Below, one piece after another: positions 1 through 8,299 of a DNA stretch of 64,000 nt. The stretch comes from Bacteroides oleiciplenus YIT 12058 (GTDB lineage: Bacteria; Bacteroidota; Bacteroidia; Bacteroidales; Bacteroidaceae). Where the stretch lies: the NCBI RefSeq assembly GCF_000315485.1, contig NZ_JH992945.1, positions 186,001 to 250,000 on the forward strand. The letters run 5' to 3'. Position numbers and translations under genes: made by a program. Below the pieces are notes generated by a model. The model worked only from the letters and a program-made list of their open reading frames with translations. It was not told the origin of the DNA and searched no databases. Position 1 is the first letter of the stretch. Every line of letters begins with the position of its first letter.

Positions 1-188
1 GTATCAATGAAAAGTTAACCCTGCTCTACATGACTCTGCATGATAAAGAAAACTTCATAAAGTACAATCAGAAATGTGTTCATCCGTTCGATTTGAAAGA
101 GTTGAAAAGGATGCAGGCACTTATGGAAAGCGAAGACCGGGAAGAACTGGCAACTTATATGCAAGATATCATAAAAGCATTGCAATGA
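1..188 (+). CDS. C-terminal fragment of an unrecognised protein
   Basis: An open frame enters from the left edge (first full codon at base 3) and ends at TGA 186-188, giving 61 C-terminal residues that are mostly helical and charged. No start is present because the gene begins outside the window. I do not recognise the family; the composition would suit the end of a helical-repeat (TPR-like) protein but nothing proves this. It is followed at once by a long perfect terminator hairpin, which supports it being a real gene end. Confidence 0.6.
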   Translation, partial: INEKLTLLYMTLHDKENFIKYNQKCVHPFDLKELKRMQALMESEDREELATYMQDIIKALQ

Positions 189-190
189 AA

Positions 191-231
191 AAAGTAAAGG
201 GTAAAGAAATCGTTTCTTTACCCTTTACTTT
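191..231. terminator. Bidirectional intrinsic terminator
   Basis: A perfect 19-bp inverted repeat (191-209 paired with 213-231, three-base loop) runs from A-rich to T-rich sequence, so it can end the plus-strand gene stopping at 188 and the minus-strand DUF368 gene ending at 252. Confidence 0.85.
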
Positions 232-251
232 TTTATATCTTTAGAATATCT

Positions 252-1160
252 TTATTTTGCACTGCGCGTAGAAAGCTTTTCCAGAAAATATACCAGGAAG
301 AAACCTACTATCATCAACACTACAGCTTCAATAATATGCTGATTAGGCAGAATGTTAGCTTCAACCAGTGGCTTCACTACTCCATGACTATCTGTAAAAG
401 TCTCAATCGTTTCCTTCCAAGGCCACACTTTGTTTAATGAACCCAGCATGAAGCCTGTCAATACCGCCAATGTAATATTGCGGAAATTCTTCAATGCATA
501 TGAAAGGATACGCGAGAAAGAAGTTATTCCAATAAAAGCACCTACAAAAAACACCAATAAAACAGTTATATTAAGTGTCTTGACAGCTTCCATGATAAAA
601 AAATACTTGCCCAGCAGCACCAAGATAAAGCTACCCGATATACCCGGAAGAATCATAGCACAAATAGCAATCGCACCACAAAGAAAAATAAAAAATAAAT
701 TGGAGGGAGTTTCAGCAGGAGTCGCCACTGTAATGTAATAGGCCACCGCTACTCCTATGATAAAGGCCGGAATCGTTTTCTTATTCCACTCCTTTATATC
801 TTTTCCCACAAACCATGTAGAAGCCAGCACTAATCCGAAGAAGAATGCCCAAACCATGACAGGATGATCCGTGAGCAGCCATGTGATAACCTTAGCCAGC
901 GAAAATACACTGATACCAATTCCTAACAGAAGGGAAATTAAAAAATTACCGTTAATAGCTTTCCAGAATGCTACCCATTTTCCTGTAAAAAACAACTTCA
1001 AACTGTTTCCGTTAATGCTTTTTATTGAATCTATCAGTTCATCATAAATTCCCACAATAAAAGCAATTGTTCCCCCCGACACTCCGGGAACTACATCGGC
1101 TGCTCCCATTCCCACACCTTTTAGCATGAGTAGGGCGTAGTCTTTTAAACCTCGTTCCAT
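252..1160 (-). CDS. DUF368 polytopic membrane protein
   Basis: A 302-residue protein of the DUF368 family of inner-membrane proteins. About eight hydrophobic segments are visible. Two glycine/proline signature stretches, GAADVVPGVSGGT near residue 20 and ILPGISGSF near residue 168, form the internally duplicated half-motifs typical of the family. DUF368 proteins have been linked to undecaprenyl-phosphate recycling in other bacteria; that role is an inference here. The start at 1160 places MERGLKDY directly before the first signature. The gene appears monocistronic, with a TACTTTG-like -7 box on the minus strand at about 1207-1213. Confidence 0.88.
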   Translation of the reverse strand: MERGLKDYALLMLKGVGMGAADVVPGVSGGTIAFIVGIYDELIDSIKSINGNSLKLFFTGKWVAFWKAINGNFLISLLLGIGISVFSLAKVITWLLTDHPVMVWAFFFGLVLASTWFVGKDIKEWNKKTIPAFIIGVAVAYYITVATPAETPSNLFFIFLCGAIAICAMILPGISGSFILVLLGKYFFIMEAVKTLNITVLLVFFVGAFIGITSFSRILSYALKNFRNITLAVLTGFMLGSLNKVWPWKETIETFTDSHGVVKPLVEANILPNQHIIEAVVLMIVGFFLVYFLEKLSTRSAK

Positions 1161-1365
1161 CTTTTTCTTTATCTGTTTAACCTATTAATACTTGATTTTC
1201 ACAGTACAAAGTAAAACAAAAAAAGTCAGTTACTCACCATAAATCAATAAAAAACATTGAATTCCAAACAGGCTAACTACCTATATAAAAAGCAAACGGT
1301 GTACAATAGTCTCACGACCTTTGTACACCATCATTTTTTATTGCTTATCTAAAAATCTGAGATTA

Positions 1366-1869
1366 CTATTTCTTCACGGCTTCTATTGCTTTATCATAAT
1401 CCGGTTCCTGAGTGATTTCGGGAACCAACTCAGTATACATCACTTTCCCGTCTTTGCCGATAACAACCACGGCACGCGCCAGTAAACCGCCCAATGGTCC
1501 ATCTGCCATACGCACACCATAACTTTCATCGAAATCCGAGAAGCGGAAATCAGACAAAGGGATTACATTGTCAATTCCCTCCGTTGTGCAAAAACGCGCA
1601 TGGGCAAAAGGCAAGTCTTTGGAAATCGCCAATACCACAGTGTCAGGCAGGCTTGCTGCCAATTTATTGAACTTGCGCACGGACGTTGCACACACGCTGG
1701 TGTCCAGACTCGGGAAGATATTCAATATCACATTCTTTCCTTTCAAGTCTTTCAAAAAGAAAGAAGAAAGGTCAGTCTTTACTAACTCAAAATCAGGAGC
1801 AATTGTCCCTGCTTTTATAAACTCACCGATAATCTTGACCGGCTGTCCTTTAAATTTTGTTGTAGCCAT
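1366..1869 (-). CDS. tpx: Thiol peroxidase Tpx
   Basis: A 167-residue atypical 2-Cys peroxiredoxin that reduces peroxides, preferably lipid hydroperoxides, using thioredoxin. The peroxidatic cysteine is C60 in PSLDTSVCATSV and the resolving cysteine is C94 in RFCTTEG, the spacing expected of Tpx. Length matches the family. It is cytoplasmic and stands alone, divergent from the HdeD gene. The shared 118-bp intergenic region holds an 8-bp dyad (1912-1935) that could be an operator for an oxidative-stress regulator, although this is only a guess. Confidence 0.95.
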   Translation of the reverse strand: MATTKFKGQPVKIIGEFIKAGTIAPDFELVKTDLSSFFLKDLKGKNVILNIFPSLDTSVCATSVRKFNKLAASLPDTVVLAISKDLPFAHARFCTTEGIDNVIPLSDFRFSDFDESYGVRMADGPLGGLLARAVVVIGKDGKVMYTELVPEITQEPDYDKAIEAVKK

Positions 1870-1911
1870 AGTTTTCTTGTTTTATATGTTTATACAACAA
1901 ACAAACTGTTA

Positions 1912-1935
1912 GAAAAGTTCGCTCCAAAACTTTTC
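1912..1935. promoter_or_regulatory. Dyad between divergent tpx and hdeD
   Basis: GAAAAGTT at 1912-1919 and AACTTTTC at 1928-1935 form perfect 8-bp arms around an 8-base spacer. The dyad sits between two divergent stress-type genes, so it is a candidate operator. No known consensus was recognised. Confidence 0.3.
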
Positions 1936-1987
1936 CTATTATAAATTGTTAGTCTCCTAAACAAAAACCAATAAAAATTATAATTGC

Positions 1988-2575
1988 ATGAAAACTTTAT
2001 TTGACGAACTTCAATGCGAAGTAAAAAACTGGTGGATGTCTCTCTTGCTCGGTATACTATACGTGGTAGTTGCTGTAAGTCTGATGTTTGCACCACTCAG
2101 CGGTTATGCTGTTTTAAGTGTCCTGTTCAGCATATCCATGTTGTTCAGTGGTTTGCTGGAGATTTCCTTTGCCGTGAGCAACCGCAAGAATGTATCCAGT
2201 TGGGGTTGGTATCTGGCGGGAGGTATCATTGATATGATATTCGGTTTCTATTTGATAGCCTACCCATTGCTAAGTATGGAAGTCATTCCTTTCATCATCG
2301 CATTCTGGCTGATGTTCCGTGGCTTCTCTTCTATCGGTTATGCCATGGATTTGAAAAGATATGGCACAAGAGACTGGGGATGGTATATCGCTCTGGGCAT
2401 ACTGGCTGTGATTTGTTCGCTCATCATCCTGTGGCAACCGGCAATAGGCGCCATCTATGTTGTATACATGATTTCGTTCGCGTTCCTTATTATCGGATTC
2501 TTCCGCATCATGTTGTCATTTGAATTGAAGAACTTGCACAGACGGGGAAAAGAGACGAAAGAAAGAAGTGAATAA
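1988..2575 (+). CDS. HdeD-family (DUF308) membrane protein
   Basis: A 195-residue integral membrane protein of the HdeD/DUF308 family, named after the E. coli acid-resistance membrane protein. Six hydrophobic helices form two similar halves, each with an aromatic-glycine loop (SSWGWYLAGG near residue 72 and RDWGWYIALG near residue 133). A charged tail follows. The biochemical role is not established; acid or stress protection is inferred from the family. It is divergent from tpx and ends at a bidirectional terminator shared with the invertase gene. Confidence 0.85.
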   Translation: MKTLFDELQCEVKNWWMSLLLGILYVVVAVSLMFAPLSGYAVLSVLFSISMLFSGLLEISFAVSNRKNVSSWGWYLAGGIIDMIFGFYLIAYPLLSMEVIPFIIAFWLMFRGFSSIGYAMDLKRYGTRDWGWYIALGILAVICSLIILWQPAIGAIYVVYMISFAFLIIGFFRIMLSFELKNLHRRGKETKERSE

Positions 2576-2616
2576 AAAGAAGTAGCGGTGTGGAAGAATC
2601 AATATTCTGCAACCCA

Positions 2617-2671
2617 GAGAAACGAGTTGACTAAAGTACCTGAAAACAGGAACCTGTCAACTCGTTTTCTC
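2617..2671. terminator. Terminator between hdeD and the invertase
   Basis: AACGAGTTGAC (2621-2631) pairs perfectly with GTCAACTCGTT (2656-2666), and a smaller CCTG/CAGG hairpin lies in the loop. It lies between two convergent genes and has T-rich flanks, fitting a two-way terminator. Confidence 0.65.
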
Positions 2672-2672
2672 A

Positions 2673-3263
2673 TTAGTTAGTGTTCAGAAAACGGGACATA
2701 GTGGTACGGGATACCCCCATCTGACGAGCCAGTTCCGAACAAGAAACTCCTCGTTGGGAATCTCTTTTCAATCGTCTTTTGTTTTCACGAAGCACTCTCA
2801 TAGCAGGACAAGTCCCTTTCTTACGGCCTAACTTGACACCTTCTTTCTTTCGTCTTGCCAATGCTTCTTTGGTTCGCATAGAAATCAGATTACGCTCTAT
2901 TTCTGCCATTAACCCAAATGCAAATCCCAAAACCTTACTGTTAATGTCGTTTTGAAATACATACCCTTCTTTAGTGCTGTACAAAATAACATTCTTCTTA
3001 ATACACGAATTTAAAATCGTCATGATTTCCAACATCGTACGGCTCAATCTTGAAATCTCCGTCACAATCAGCGTATCACCTTTTTGCATCCGGTTCAACA
3101 ACCCCGACAGCTTCCTCTCTTTACTGCTTACACTACCGCTCACCGTCTCAGTGTACCACTTGTCAATCATTAACTCATTCTTCTCTGCAAAGCGCAGAAT
3201 TTCCTCACGTTGATTTGCCAGAAACTGTTTTTCTGTACTCACTCTTAAATAAGCTACTACCAT
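2673..3263 (-). CDS. Serine site-specific recombinase (Mpi-like DNA invertase)
   Basis: A small serine recombinase of about 196 residues. The resolvase/invertase catalytic domain starts MVVAYLRVST, with the nucleophile serine in that motif. It continues through SRLSRTMLE (the conserved arginines) and the E-helix region LMAEIERNLIS, and ends in a Hin-type helix-turn-helix (CSELARQMGVSRTTMSRF). I prefer the start at 3263 over an upstream ATG at 3311 because the domain begins at that methionine. The closest known type is the Bacteroides Mpi invertase, which flips capsule promoters genome-wide. No invertible target with obvious arms is adjacent, so it may act in trans. The 16-residue upstream extension remains possible. 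Confidence 0.88.
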   Translation of the reverse strand: MVVAYLRVSTEKQFLANQREEILRFAEKNELMIDKWYTETVSGSVSSKERKLSGLLNRMQKGDTLIVTEISRLSRTMLEIMTILNSCIKKNVILYSTKEGYVFQNDINSKVLGFAFGLMAEIERNLISMRTKEALARRKKEGVKLGRKKGTCPAMRVLRENKRRLKRDSQRGVSCSELARQMGVSRTTMSRFLNTN

Positions 3264-3571
3264 AATTTGATTTTTAATAGGTTTAACGGCGCCAAAGAAC
3301 AGCAATAACAACGAAAAATCACAGCATCATTAAGCAATGAAATACAGCAAGTTCGCTCACTTCACCCCTTTTATTTTACATCACTTATTTCAAGGATGGC
3401 AAAGCAAATTATGTAGGAATACATATTTCCGTACCAGAAGCTGGTTATAAAAAGAAACAAGAAAAAATCGTCTTTCTTTTCTATAATAGACAAAATTTCC
3501 TTTTCAACTTCCACAAGTCCTAATACGGAGTTCGCTCAAACGTTAATTATCTAATTATGAAAGCATTGCAT

Positions 3572-3725
3572 TTACCAACCATTTACATCACAATGTAAAA
3601 GCATTTACCTCGGTATGTTACGACCTTTACCCCGTATTGTAACGCTCTTTACCTCGGTATGTAACGGCTTTTACCCCGGCGTGTAAATGGAGTTACCATT
3701 TGGCATAAACAGAGTTACCATGAGA
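3572..3725. repeat. Degenerate 22-bp tandem array, six to seven units
   Basis: Units begin at 3594, 3616, 3638, 3660, 3682 and 3704, each exactly 22 bp, with a weaker copy at 3572. The best units start TGTAAC and carry TTTACC near position 10 followed by a C/G-rich CCGG-like end. Units 5 and 6 are more diverged but keep TTACC at the same phase. The array stops about 50 bp upstream of the operon promoter. The period is close to two helical turns, as expected for stacked protein-binding sites on one DNA face. Confidence 0.75.
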
Positions 3726-3777
3726 GGAAACGACCGTGTCTCTATAAGGTTTCAATTCCGCTCTTCCCATAAAAAAA

Positions 3778-3821
3778 TGAATAGATTCATTTCATTCTAC
3801 CCACCGTTTGCATTATCTTTG
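3778..3821 (+). promoter_or_regulatory. Promoter with dyad operator (copy 1)
   Basis: A -7 box TATCTTTG (3814-3821) lies downstream of the dyad TGAAT-AG-ATTCA (3778-3789). The same arrangement, with 24 bp between dyad and -7 box, occurs before folC. This promoter would drive DUF4494, the PLP-binding protein and the dihydroorotate-dehydrogenase-like gene. Confidence 0.6.
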
Positions 3822-3874
3822 TGGTCAGTTTTATAACAAGAATATAAATTCATAATTAAAAAAACAAAGAAATT

Positions 3875-4339
3875 ATGGCAATGCATACATGGTTTGAGTG
3901 CAAAATCCGTTACGAGAAAGTAATGGAGAATGGAATGAATAAGAAAGTAACCGAACCTTATCTGGTAGATGCACTCAGCTTTACGGAAGCGGAAGCGCGT
4001 ATCATAGAAGAAATGACTCCGTTCATCTCCGGAGAATTTACAGTATCGGACATCAAACGTGCCAACTATAGCGAATTATTCCCCAGCGAAGAAGAGGCTG
4101 CCGACCGTTGGTTCAGGTGCAAACTGGCTTTCATCACTCTGGACGAGAAGAGCGGAGCTGAAAAGAAAACATCCACTCAGGTACTGGTACAGGCTGCTGA
4201 CCTGCGCGATGCCGTTAAGAAACTGGACGAGGGGATGAAAGGCACGATGGCTGATTATCAAATCGCATCAGTCGGTGAAACAGCTATTATGGATGTATAT
4301 CCGTATAGCGCCGAACCCAATGACAAACCTGAAGTTTAA
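3875..4339 (+). CDS. DUF4494 domain protein
   Basis: A 154-residue soluble protein matching the Bacteroidota-specific DUF4494 family. Two similar halves are visible: WFECKIRYEKV...TEPYLVDALSFTEAEARI in the first and WFRCKLAFITL...TQVLVQAADLRDAVKKL in the second. This suggests an internal duplication of one fold. No catalytic motif or membrane segment is visible and the function is unknown. It is first in a plus-strand run with the PLP-binding protein, after a recognisable promoter. The ATG at 3875 sits just after an AAAGAAATT stretch; a second ATG two codons later is an equal alternative. Confidence 0.85.
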   Translation: MAMHTWFECKIRYEKVMENGMNKKVTEPYLVDALSFTEAEARIIEEMTPFISGEFTVSDIKRANYSELFPSEEEAADRWFRCKLAFITLDEKSGAEKKTSTQVLVQAADLRDAVKKLDEGMKGTMADYQIASVGETAIMDVYPYSAEPNDKPEV

Positions 4340-4340
4340 T

Positions 4341-4438
4341 AAATTGAGAATTGAAAATTAAAAATTGAGAGACAGAGAGAAAACAGATACTCTGCTACAC
4401 CTATCTATTTCCATTTTTTAATTTTCAATTCTCAATTT
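4341..4438. repeat. AT-rich 24-bp inverted repeat
   Basis: Bases 4341-4364 are perfectly complementary to 4415-4438, separated by 50 bp. The arms are built of AATTGA/GAAAATT-type blocks that recur before several other genes in this window (about 14073, 24094, 29315 and 51951). It lies between the DUF4494 and PLP-protein genes and may fold in the mRNA or be a dispersed intergenic element. Confidence 0.7.
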
Positions 4439-4453
4439 TCAATTTATCCAATT

Positions 4454-5122
4454 ATGAACATTGCAGAGAATCTTCAACAGGTGCTTAACGAGTTGCCTGC
4501 GGGGGTACGATTGGTAGCAGTTTCCAAATTCCACCCCAACGAAGCGATAGAAGAAGCCTATCGCGCCGGACAACGAGTGTTCGGAGAAAGCAAGGTGCAG
4601 GAAATGACTGCCAAATATGAAAGTCTTCCTAAAGACATCGAATGGCACTTTATCGGGCATCTGCAAACCAATAAAATAAAGTTCATTGTCCCCTATGTGT
4701 CTCTTATCCACGGAATTGACTCATACAAGCTTTTGGTTGAGGTTAATAAACAAGCTGGCAAAGCCGGAAAGATAGTAAACTGCTTGTTGCAACTTCACAT
4801 TGCAGAAGAAGAAACCAAATTCGGTTTCAGCTTTGACGAATGCCGGGAGATGTTGGCAGCCGGAGAGTGGAAAAGTCTCAGTAACATACAATTATGTGGT
4901 CTGATGGGTATGGCAACAAATACGGGCAACGATGAACAAATAGAGAAAGAATTTTGTTCATTAAGTAGCTTCTTCAAAGAAGTGAAGGACTCATGGTTTG
5001 CCGATACGCCGGCTTTCTGGGAATTGTCAATGGGAATGTCCCACGACTATCACCAAGCGATTGATGCCGGGAGTACCCTGATACGCGTAGGAAGCAAGAT
5101 TTTTGGAGACAGAATTTATTAA
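4454..5122 (+). CDS. YggS/PLPBP-family pyridoxal-phosphate-binding protein
   Basis: A 222-residue alanine-racemase-fold protein of the YggS/PROSC family, which binds PLP and helps vitamin B6 and amino-acid homeostasis without a known catalytic reaction. The PLP lysine is K25 in VAVSKFHP, and family blocks RVFGESKVQEM, WHFIGHLQTNK and SMGMSHDY are present. The phosphate-binding end STLIRVGSKIFG is near the C-terminus. Length is normal. It is preceded by the 24-bp inverted repeat and followed 25 bp later by the dihydroorotate-dehydrogenase-like gene. Confidence 0.93.
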   Translation: MNIAENLQQVLNELPAGVRLVAVSKFHPNEAIEEAYRAGQRVFGESKVQEMTAKYESLPKDIEWHFIGHLQTNKIKFIVPYVSLIHGIDSYKLLVEVNKQAGKAGKIVNCLLQLHIAEEETKFGFSFDECREMLAAGEWKSLSNIQLCGLMGMATNTGNDEQIEKEFCSLSSFFKEVKDSWFADTPAFWELSMGMSHDYHQAIDAGSTLIRVGSKIFGDRIY

Positions 5123-5147
5123 TGATCATTCAATAAACATTATTACC

Positions 5148-6125
5148 ATGGCAACATTAAAAACTACTTTTGCCGGGTTAGAATTAAGAAACCCGATTAT
5201 CGTCAGCAGTTCTGGCTTAACTGACAGTGCTGAGAAAAATCAGAAATTCTATGAAGCCGGTGTCGGTGCCATTGTTCTCAAATCTCTTTTTGAAGAACAA
5301 ATCATGTTGGAGGCCGACTGGTTGGGAGATCCGAATATGTACCCCGAAGGCAGTGATTATCTGGTAGAATACATCCGCCAACATAAACTGTCAGAATACT
5401 TGGAGCTAATAAAAGAAACTAAAAAGGTATGCCCCATTCCTGTTATTGCCAGCATCAATTGCTATCAGGATGCCGAATGGGTGGATTTTGCCAAACAAAT
5501 GGAAGCTGCAGGAGCTGATGCAATAGAAATCAATATCTTGGCTCTCCAAACCGATGTACAGTACAATTACGGTTCATTTGAACAACGCCACATCGATATT
5601 CTCAGCCATATCAAAAAGACAGTAAATATCCCTATCATCATGAAGTTGGGAGACAACCTGACTAATCCGATAGCTTTGATAGACCAGTTATATGCCAATG
5701 GAGCTGCTGCAGCTGTATTGTTCAACCGTTTCTATCAGCCGGACATTGATATCGAAAAACTGAAGCAAATATCAGGAAATGTATTCAGTTCAGGAGCTGA
5801 TTTGGTAAAAACGTTGCGCTGGATAGGTATTGCTTCCGCAGCTGTGAACAAGTTGGATTATGCAGCATCGGGGGGTATCCATTCTCCCGAAAGCGTCATA
5901 AAGACAATACTGGCAGGAGCCTCGGCTGTAGAAATCTGTAGCGCATTCTATCAGAACAGTTATGCCCTTGTAGGAGAATACACCCGCTTCCTGAATTTAT
6001 GGATGGACCGTAAAGGTATGAAAACCATCTCTCAATTCAAGGGAATGCTGAATGTAAGCGATTTGAATGGTGTAAACACCTTCGAACGCACACAGTTTAT
6101 GAAGTATTTCTCCAGCAGGAAATAA
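5148..6125 (+). CDS. Dihydroorotate dehydrogenase-like flavoprotein
   Basis: A TIM-barrel protein of about 325 residues related to class 1 dihydroorotate dehydrogenase (PyrD family). The N-terminal ATLKTTFAGLELRNPIIVSSSG matches the FMN-binding start of the family. Later blocks include IMKLGDNLTNP with the FMN-contacting lysine, and the glycine-rich AASGGIHSPESVIKTILAGASAVEICSAFY. I chose the start at 5148 because homology begins there; an in-frame ATG at 5103 overlaps the preceding gene. It is probably not the main pyrimidine enzyme; its true substrate is uncertain. Confidence 0.85.
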   Translation: MATLKTTFAGLELRNPIIVSSSGLTDSAEKNQKFYEAGVGAIVLKSLFEEQIMLEADWLGDPNMYPEGSDYLVEYIRQHKLSEYLELIKETKKVCPIPVIASINCYQDAEWVDFAKQMEAAGADAIEINILALQTDVQYNYGSFEQRHIDILSHIKKTVNIPIIMKLGDNLTNPIALIDQLYANGAAAAVLFNRFYQPDIDIEKLKQISGNVFSSGADLVKTLRWIGIASAAVNKLDYAASGGIHSPESVIKTILAGASAVEICSAFYQNSYALVGEYTRFLNLWMDRKGMKTISQFKGMLNVSDLNGVNTFERTQFMKYFSSRK

Positions 6126-6153
6126 GCAGGAACTACACAACATATCATTATAT

Positions 6154-6212
6154 GTAATGCCCCGTAACATATATTGTTAGCATATCTAACATATATTGTT
6201 ACGGGGCATTAC
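6154..6212. terminator. Long bidirectional terminator hairpin
   Basis: GTAATGCCCCGTAACA at the left pairs with TGTTACGGGGCATTAC at the right (outer 16 bp perfect). Inside are two direct copies of TAACATATATTGTTA. It separates the convergent PyrD-like and dehydratase genes. Confidence 0.75.
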
Positions 6213-6242
6213 GATTAATCTCTTTTACAGCAACTTCTTGCT

Positions 6243-8150
6243 TTAATCCGCCTTCTTATCCAATGCTTCGAAGCATGAGTTCTTACTGATAAATTCAGGA
6301 ACAATATCTTTCATTGCCGATACAATCTTCATTTGATCGTAAGTGTAACTTACATCTATCAACTTTTGGATACGTTCTTTCACCTCATCATAATCGTACT
6401 CACGAACCGTAGCAATCATGATCTTCTCATGGTAAGTAGGCTTTGTCAACTCCTTCACATTGAGCAATTCTTCATACAGCTTCTCGCCATGACGCAAACC
6501 GGTAAACTCAATCTTTACATCCGTGCGTCCTGAAAGGCTTATCATACGTTTAGCCAAGTCTACAATCTTCACAGGCTTACCCATATCAAAGATATAAATC
6601 TCACCTCCATTACCCATACTACCGGCTTCGAGCACCAGACGGCAAGCTTCGGGAATAGTCATGAAATAACGGATGATTTCAGGATGCGTTACGGTCACCG
6701 GACCACCACGTTGTATCTGATCGCGGAAACGAGGTATTACCGAACCATTAGAACCTAACACATTACCAAAACGCGTAGTAATGAACTGCGTCACATGTCC
6801 ACCTTTTTGCTGTAGCTTCTTAGCTAAAGACTGTACATAGATTTCACAGATACGCTTGGAACATCCCATTACGTTCGTCGGGTTTACAGCTTTATCCGTA
6901 GAAATCATAACAAACTTTTCAGCATTATATTTCACGGCTAAATCTGCTAATGTACGGGTTCCAAACACATTTATCTGAATAGATTCGGAAACATTATCCT
7001 CCATCATCGGCACATGCTTATAAGCGGCGGCATGGAAAATATACTGTGGTTTGTACTCCCTGAAAATATCCTCCATGCGTGTAGCATTGGAAATATCCGC
7101 AATGATTGTTTCCGCATCAATATCGCGCCAGCGGTCTTGCAATTCCAGGCGAATATCATGCAATGGCGTTTCTGCCTGATCAATCAGAATTAGCTTATAG
7201 GGATTGAAAGAAGCTACCTGACGCATAATCTCACTACCGATAGAACCGGCAGCACCGGTAATCATCACTCGTTTCCCTTCCAGATGGGAAGCTACCTTAT
7301 GAATGTCTATTTCAATCGGATTACGTTGCAATAAGTCTTCAATCTGAATTTCTTTCAGTTGAGTACGATTCAAGGTCTGTCCACTCCATTCACTTAAAGG
7401 AGGCGCTGTCATCATTTTGATGTTATGTGCCAAAAGACGGTCAGCCATATCCGATTTTTTCAATTCCTCCATCTTAGCAGGAGAAATAATGATGGCATGT
7501 ACATCCCGGTCGCTCAGTACATCAATCAACGACTCGTCATTAGGGAATACTCTCACTCCCATCATCACCTTATTAATCAACTCCGGCTCATCAGCAATAA
7601 ATCCACGCAGACGGTAATGGTTACGCAAGTTCACACGCAATGCTTTAGCAATATTTACTCCGGCTTCTTTAGCACCATAAATAAATACATTGGCACTATG
7701 ACTTCCATCAAAATTCAGAAGTTCATAAAACATCTTCACTACAATTCGCGAACAAGACATCATGGCAAAGCTGATAATATACGCCATGAACAGCACACTT
7801 ACAGGCGCTAAACGGACATCCATATAACCAGCCAGAAGTACACTTGAAATCATCAGCAATGCATAGGACACTGTCAATGATACAAAGATACGCATGATAT
7901 CTATAAACGAAGAAAAACGCAGCACATTGGAGTATGTGCGGAAAACTCGAAAAAACACTAAGTTGACAATGACTGTCCATACAATCGTTTTGTCAATGGT
8001 AGAGGATTCCAGGAAAATACTCCTGAAATCATATCGAAGCGCATAAGCCAACAGGCTGGATACGACGATTATCAGCACATCAATCAACAGAATAGTCCAA
8101 ATCGGCAATACCTTTGCTGAAAGGTAACGATGAAAAAATTTATGTTTCAT
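6243..8150 (-). CDS. Membrane NDP-sugar 4,6-dehydratase (WbpM/CapD family)
   Basis: A 635-residue polysaccharide-biosynthesis protein. Four to five membrane segments fill about residues 15-135. A first Rossmann-like CoA-binding domain follows (YGAKEAG near 158). The C-terminal SDR domain carries the NAD motif TGAAGSIGSE (298-307). In place of the usual Tyr-x-x-x-Lys the active site reads ISTDKAVNPTNVMGCSK, with Met428 and Lys432. This Ser/Thr-Met-Lys arrangement is typical of the WbpM/PglF UDP-GlcNAc 4,6-dehydratases. It probably makes a 4-keto-6-deoxy sugar for surface glycans or protein O-glycosylation. It appears monocistronic, between two terminators. Confidence 0.9.
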   Translation of the reverse strand: MKHKFFHRYLSAKVLPIWTILLIDVLIIVVSSLLAYALRYDFRSIFLESSTIDKTIVWTVIVNLVFFRVFRTYSNVLRFSSFIDIMRIFVSLTVSYALLMISSVLLAGYMDVRLAPVSVLFMAYIISFAMMSCSRIVVKMFYELLNFDGSHSANVFIYGAKEAGVNIAKALRVNLRNHYRLRGFIADEPELINKVMMGVRVFPNDESLIDVLSDRDVHAIIISPAKMEELKKSDMADRLLAHNIKMMTAPPLSEWSGQTLNRTQLKEIQIEDLLQRNPIEIDIHKVASHLEGKRVMITGAAGSIGSEIMRQVASFNPYKLILIDQAETPLHDIRLELQDRWRDIDAETIIADISNATRMEDIFREYKPQYIFHAAAYKHVPMMEDNVSESIQINVFGTRTLADLAVKYNAEKFVMISTDKAVNPTNVMGCSKRICEIYVQSLAKKLQQKGGHVTQFITTRFGNVLGSNGSVIPRFRDQIQRGGPVTVTHPEIIRYFMTIPEACRLVLEAGSMGNGGEIYIFDMGKPVKIVDLAKRMISLSGRTDVKIEFTGLRHGEKLYEELLNVKELTKPTYHEKIMIATVREYDYDEVKERIQKLIDVSYTYDQMKIVSAMKDIVPEFISKNSCFEALDKKAD

Positions 8151-8245
8151 TTCGTTCGACAGTTTTGTTTTAGGCGAGGCAAAGATACATTATTTTTTAT
8201 CAATTTGGACAAGAAAAGAATGAAATTGTGTGATAAAATTAAATA

Positions 8246-8275
8246 GTGGCAAAGTTGCGGGTACAACTTTGCCAC
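8246..8275. terminator. Hairpin terminator after phoH
   Basis: A perfect 12-bp inverted repeat (8246-8257 with 8264-8275, six-base loop) lies just beyond the phoH stop. On the minus strand it is followed by T-rich sequence. Confidence 0.6.
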
Positions 8276-8299
8276 CATATCAATGTCTACAAAGCTCTG

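Larger units (their letters stand above)
3264..3874. other. 611-bp intergenic region with repeats and promoter
   Basis: This gap holds, from left to right: two direct copies of AGTTCGCTCA (3350-3359 and 3533-3542); a small palindrome at 3410-3425 (TATGTA, four bases, TACATA); a start-less open frame 3341-3523 that looks like a gene remnant; the 22-bp tandem array at 3572-3725; and the dyad-promoter module at 3778-3821 serving the downstream operon. No complete gene was found. Confidence 0.6.

Noticed and set aside
3350..3542. AGTTCGCTCA repeats as inverted arms of a Mpi switch
   Set aside because: They are direct, not inverted, repeats, so they cannot bound an invertible segment.
3572..3725. 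CRISPR array
   Set aside because: The 22-bp units are directly adjacent with no spacers, are degenerate, and there are no cas genes.
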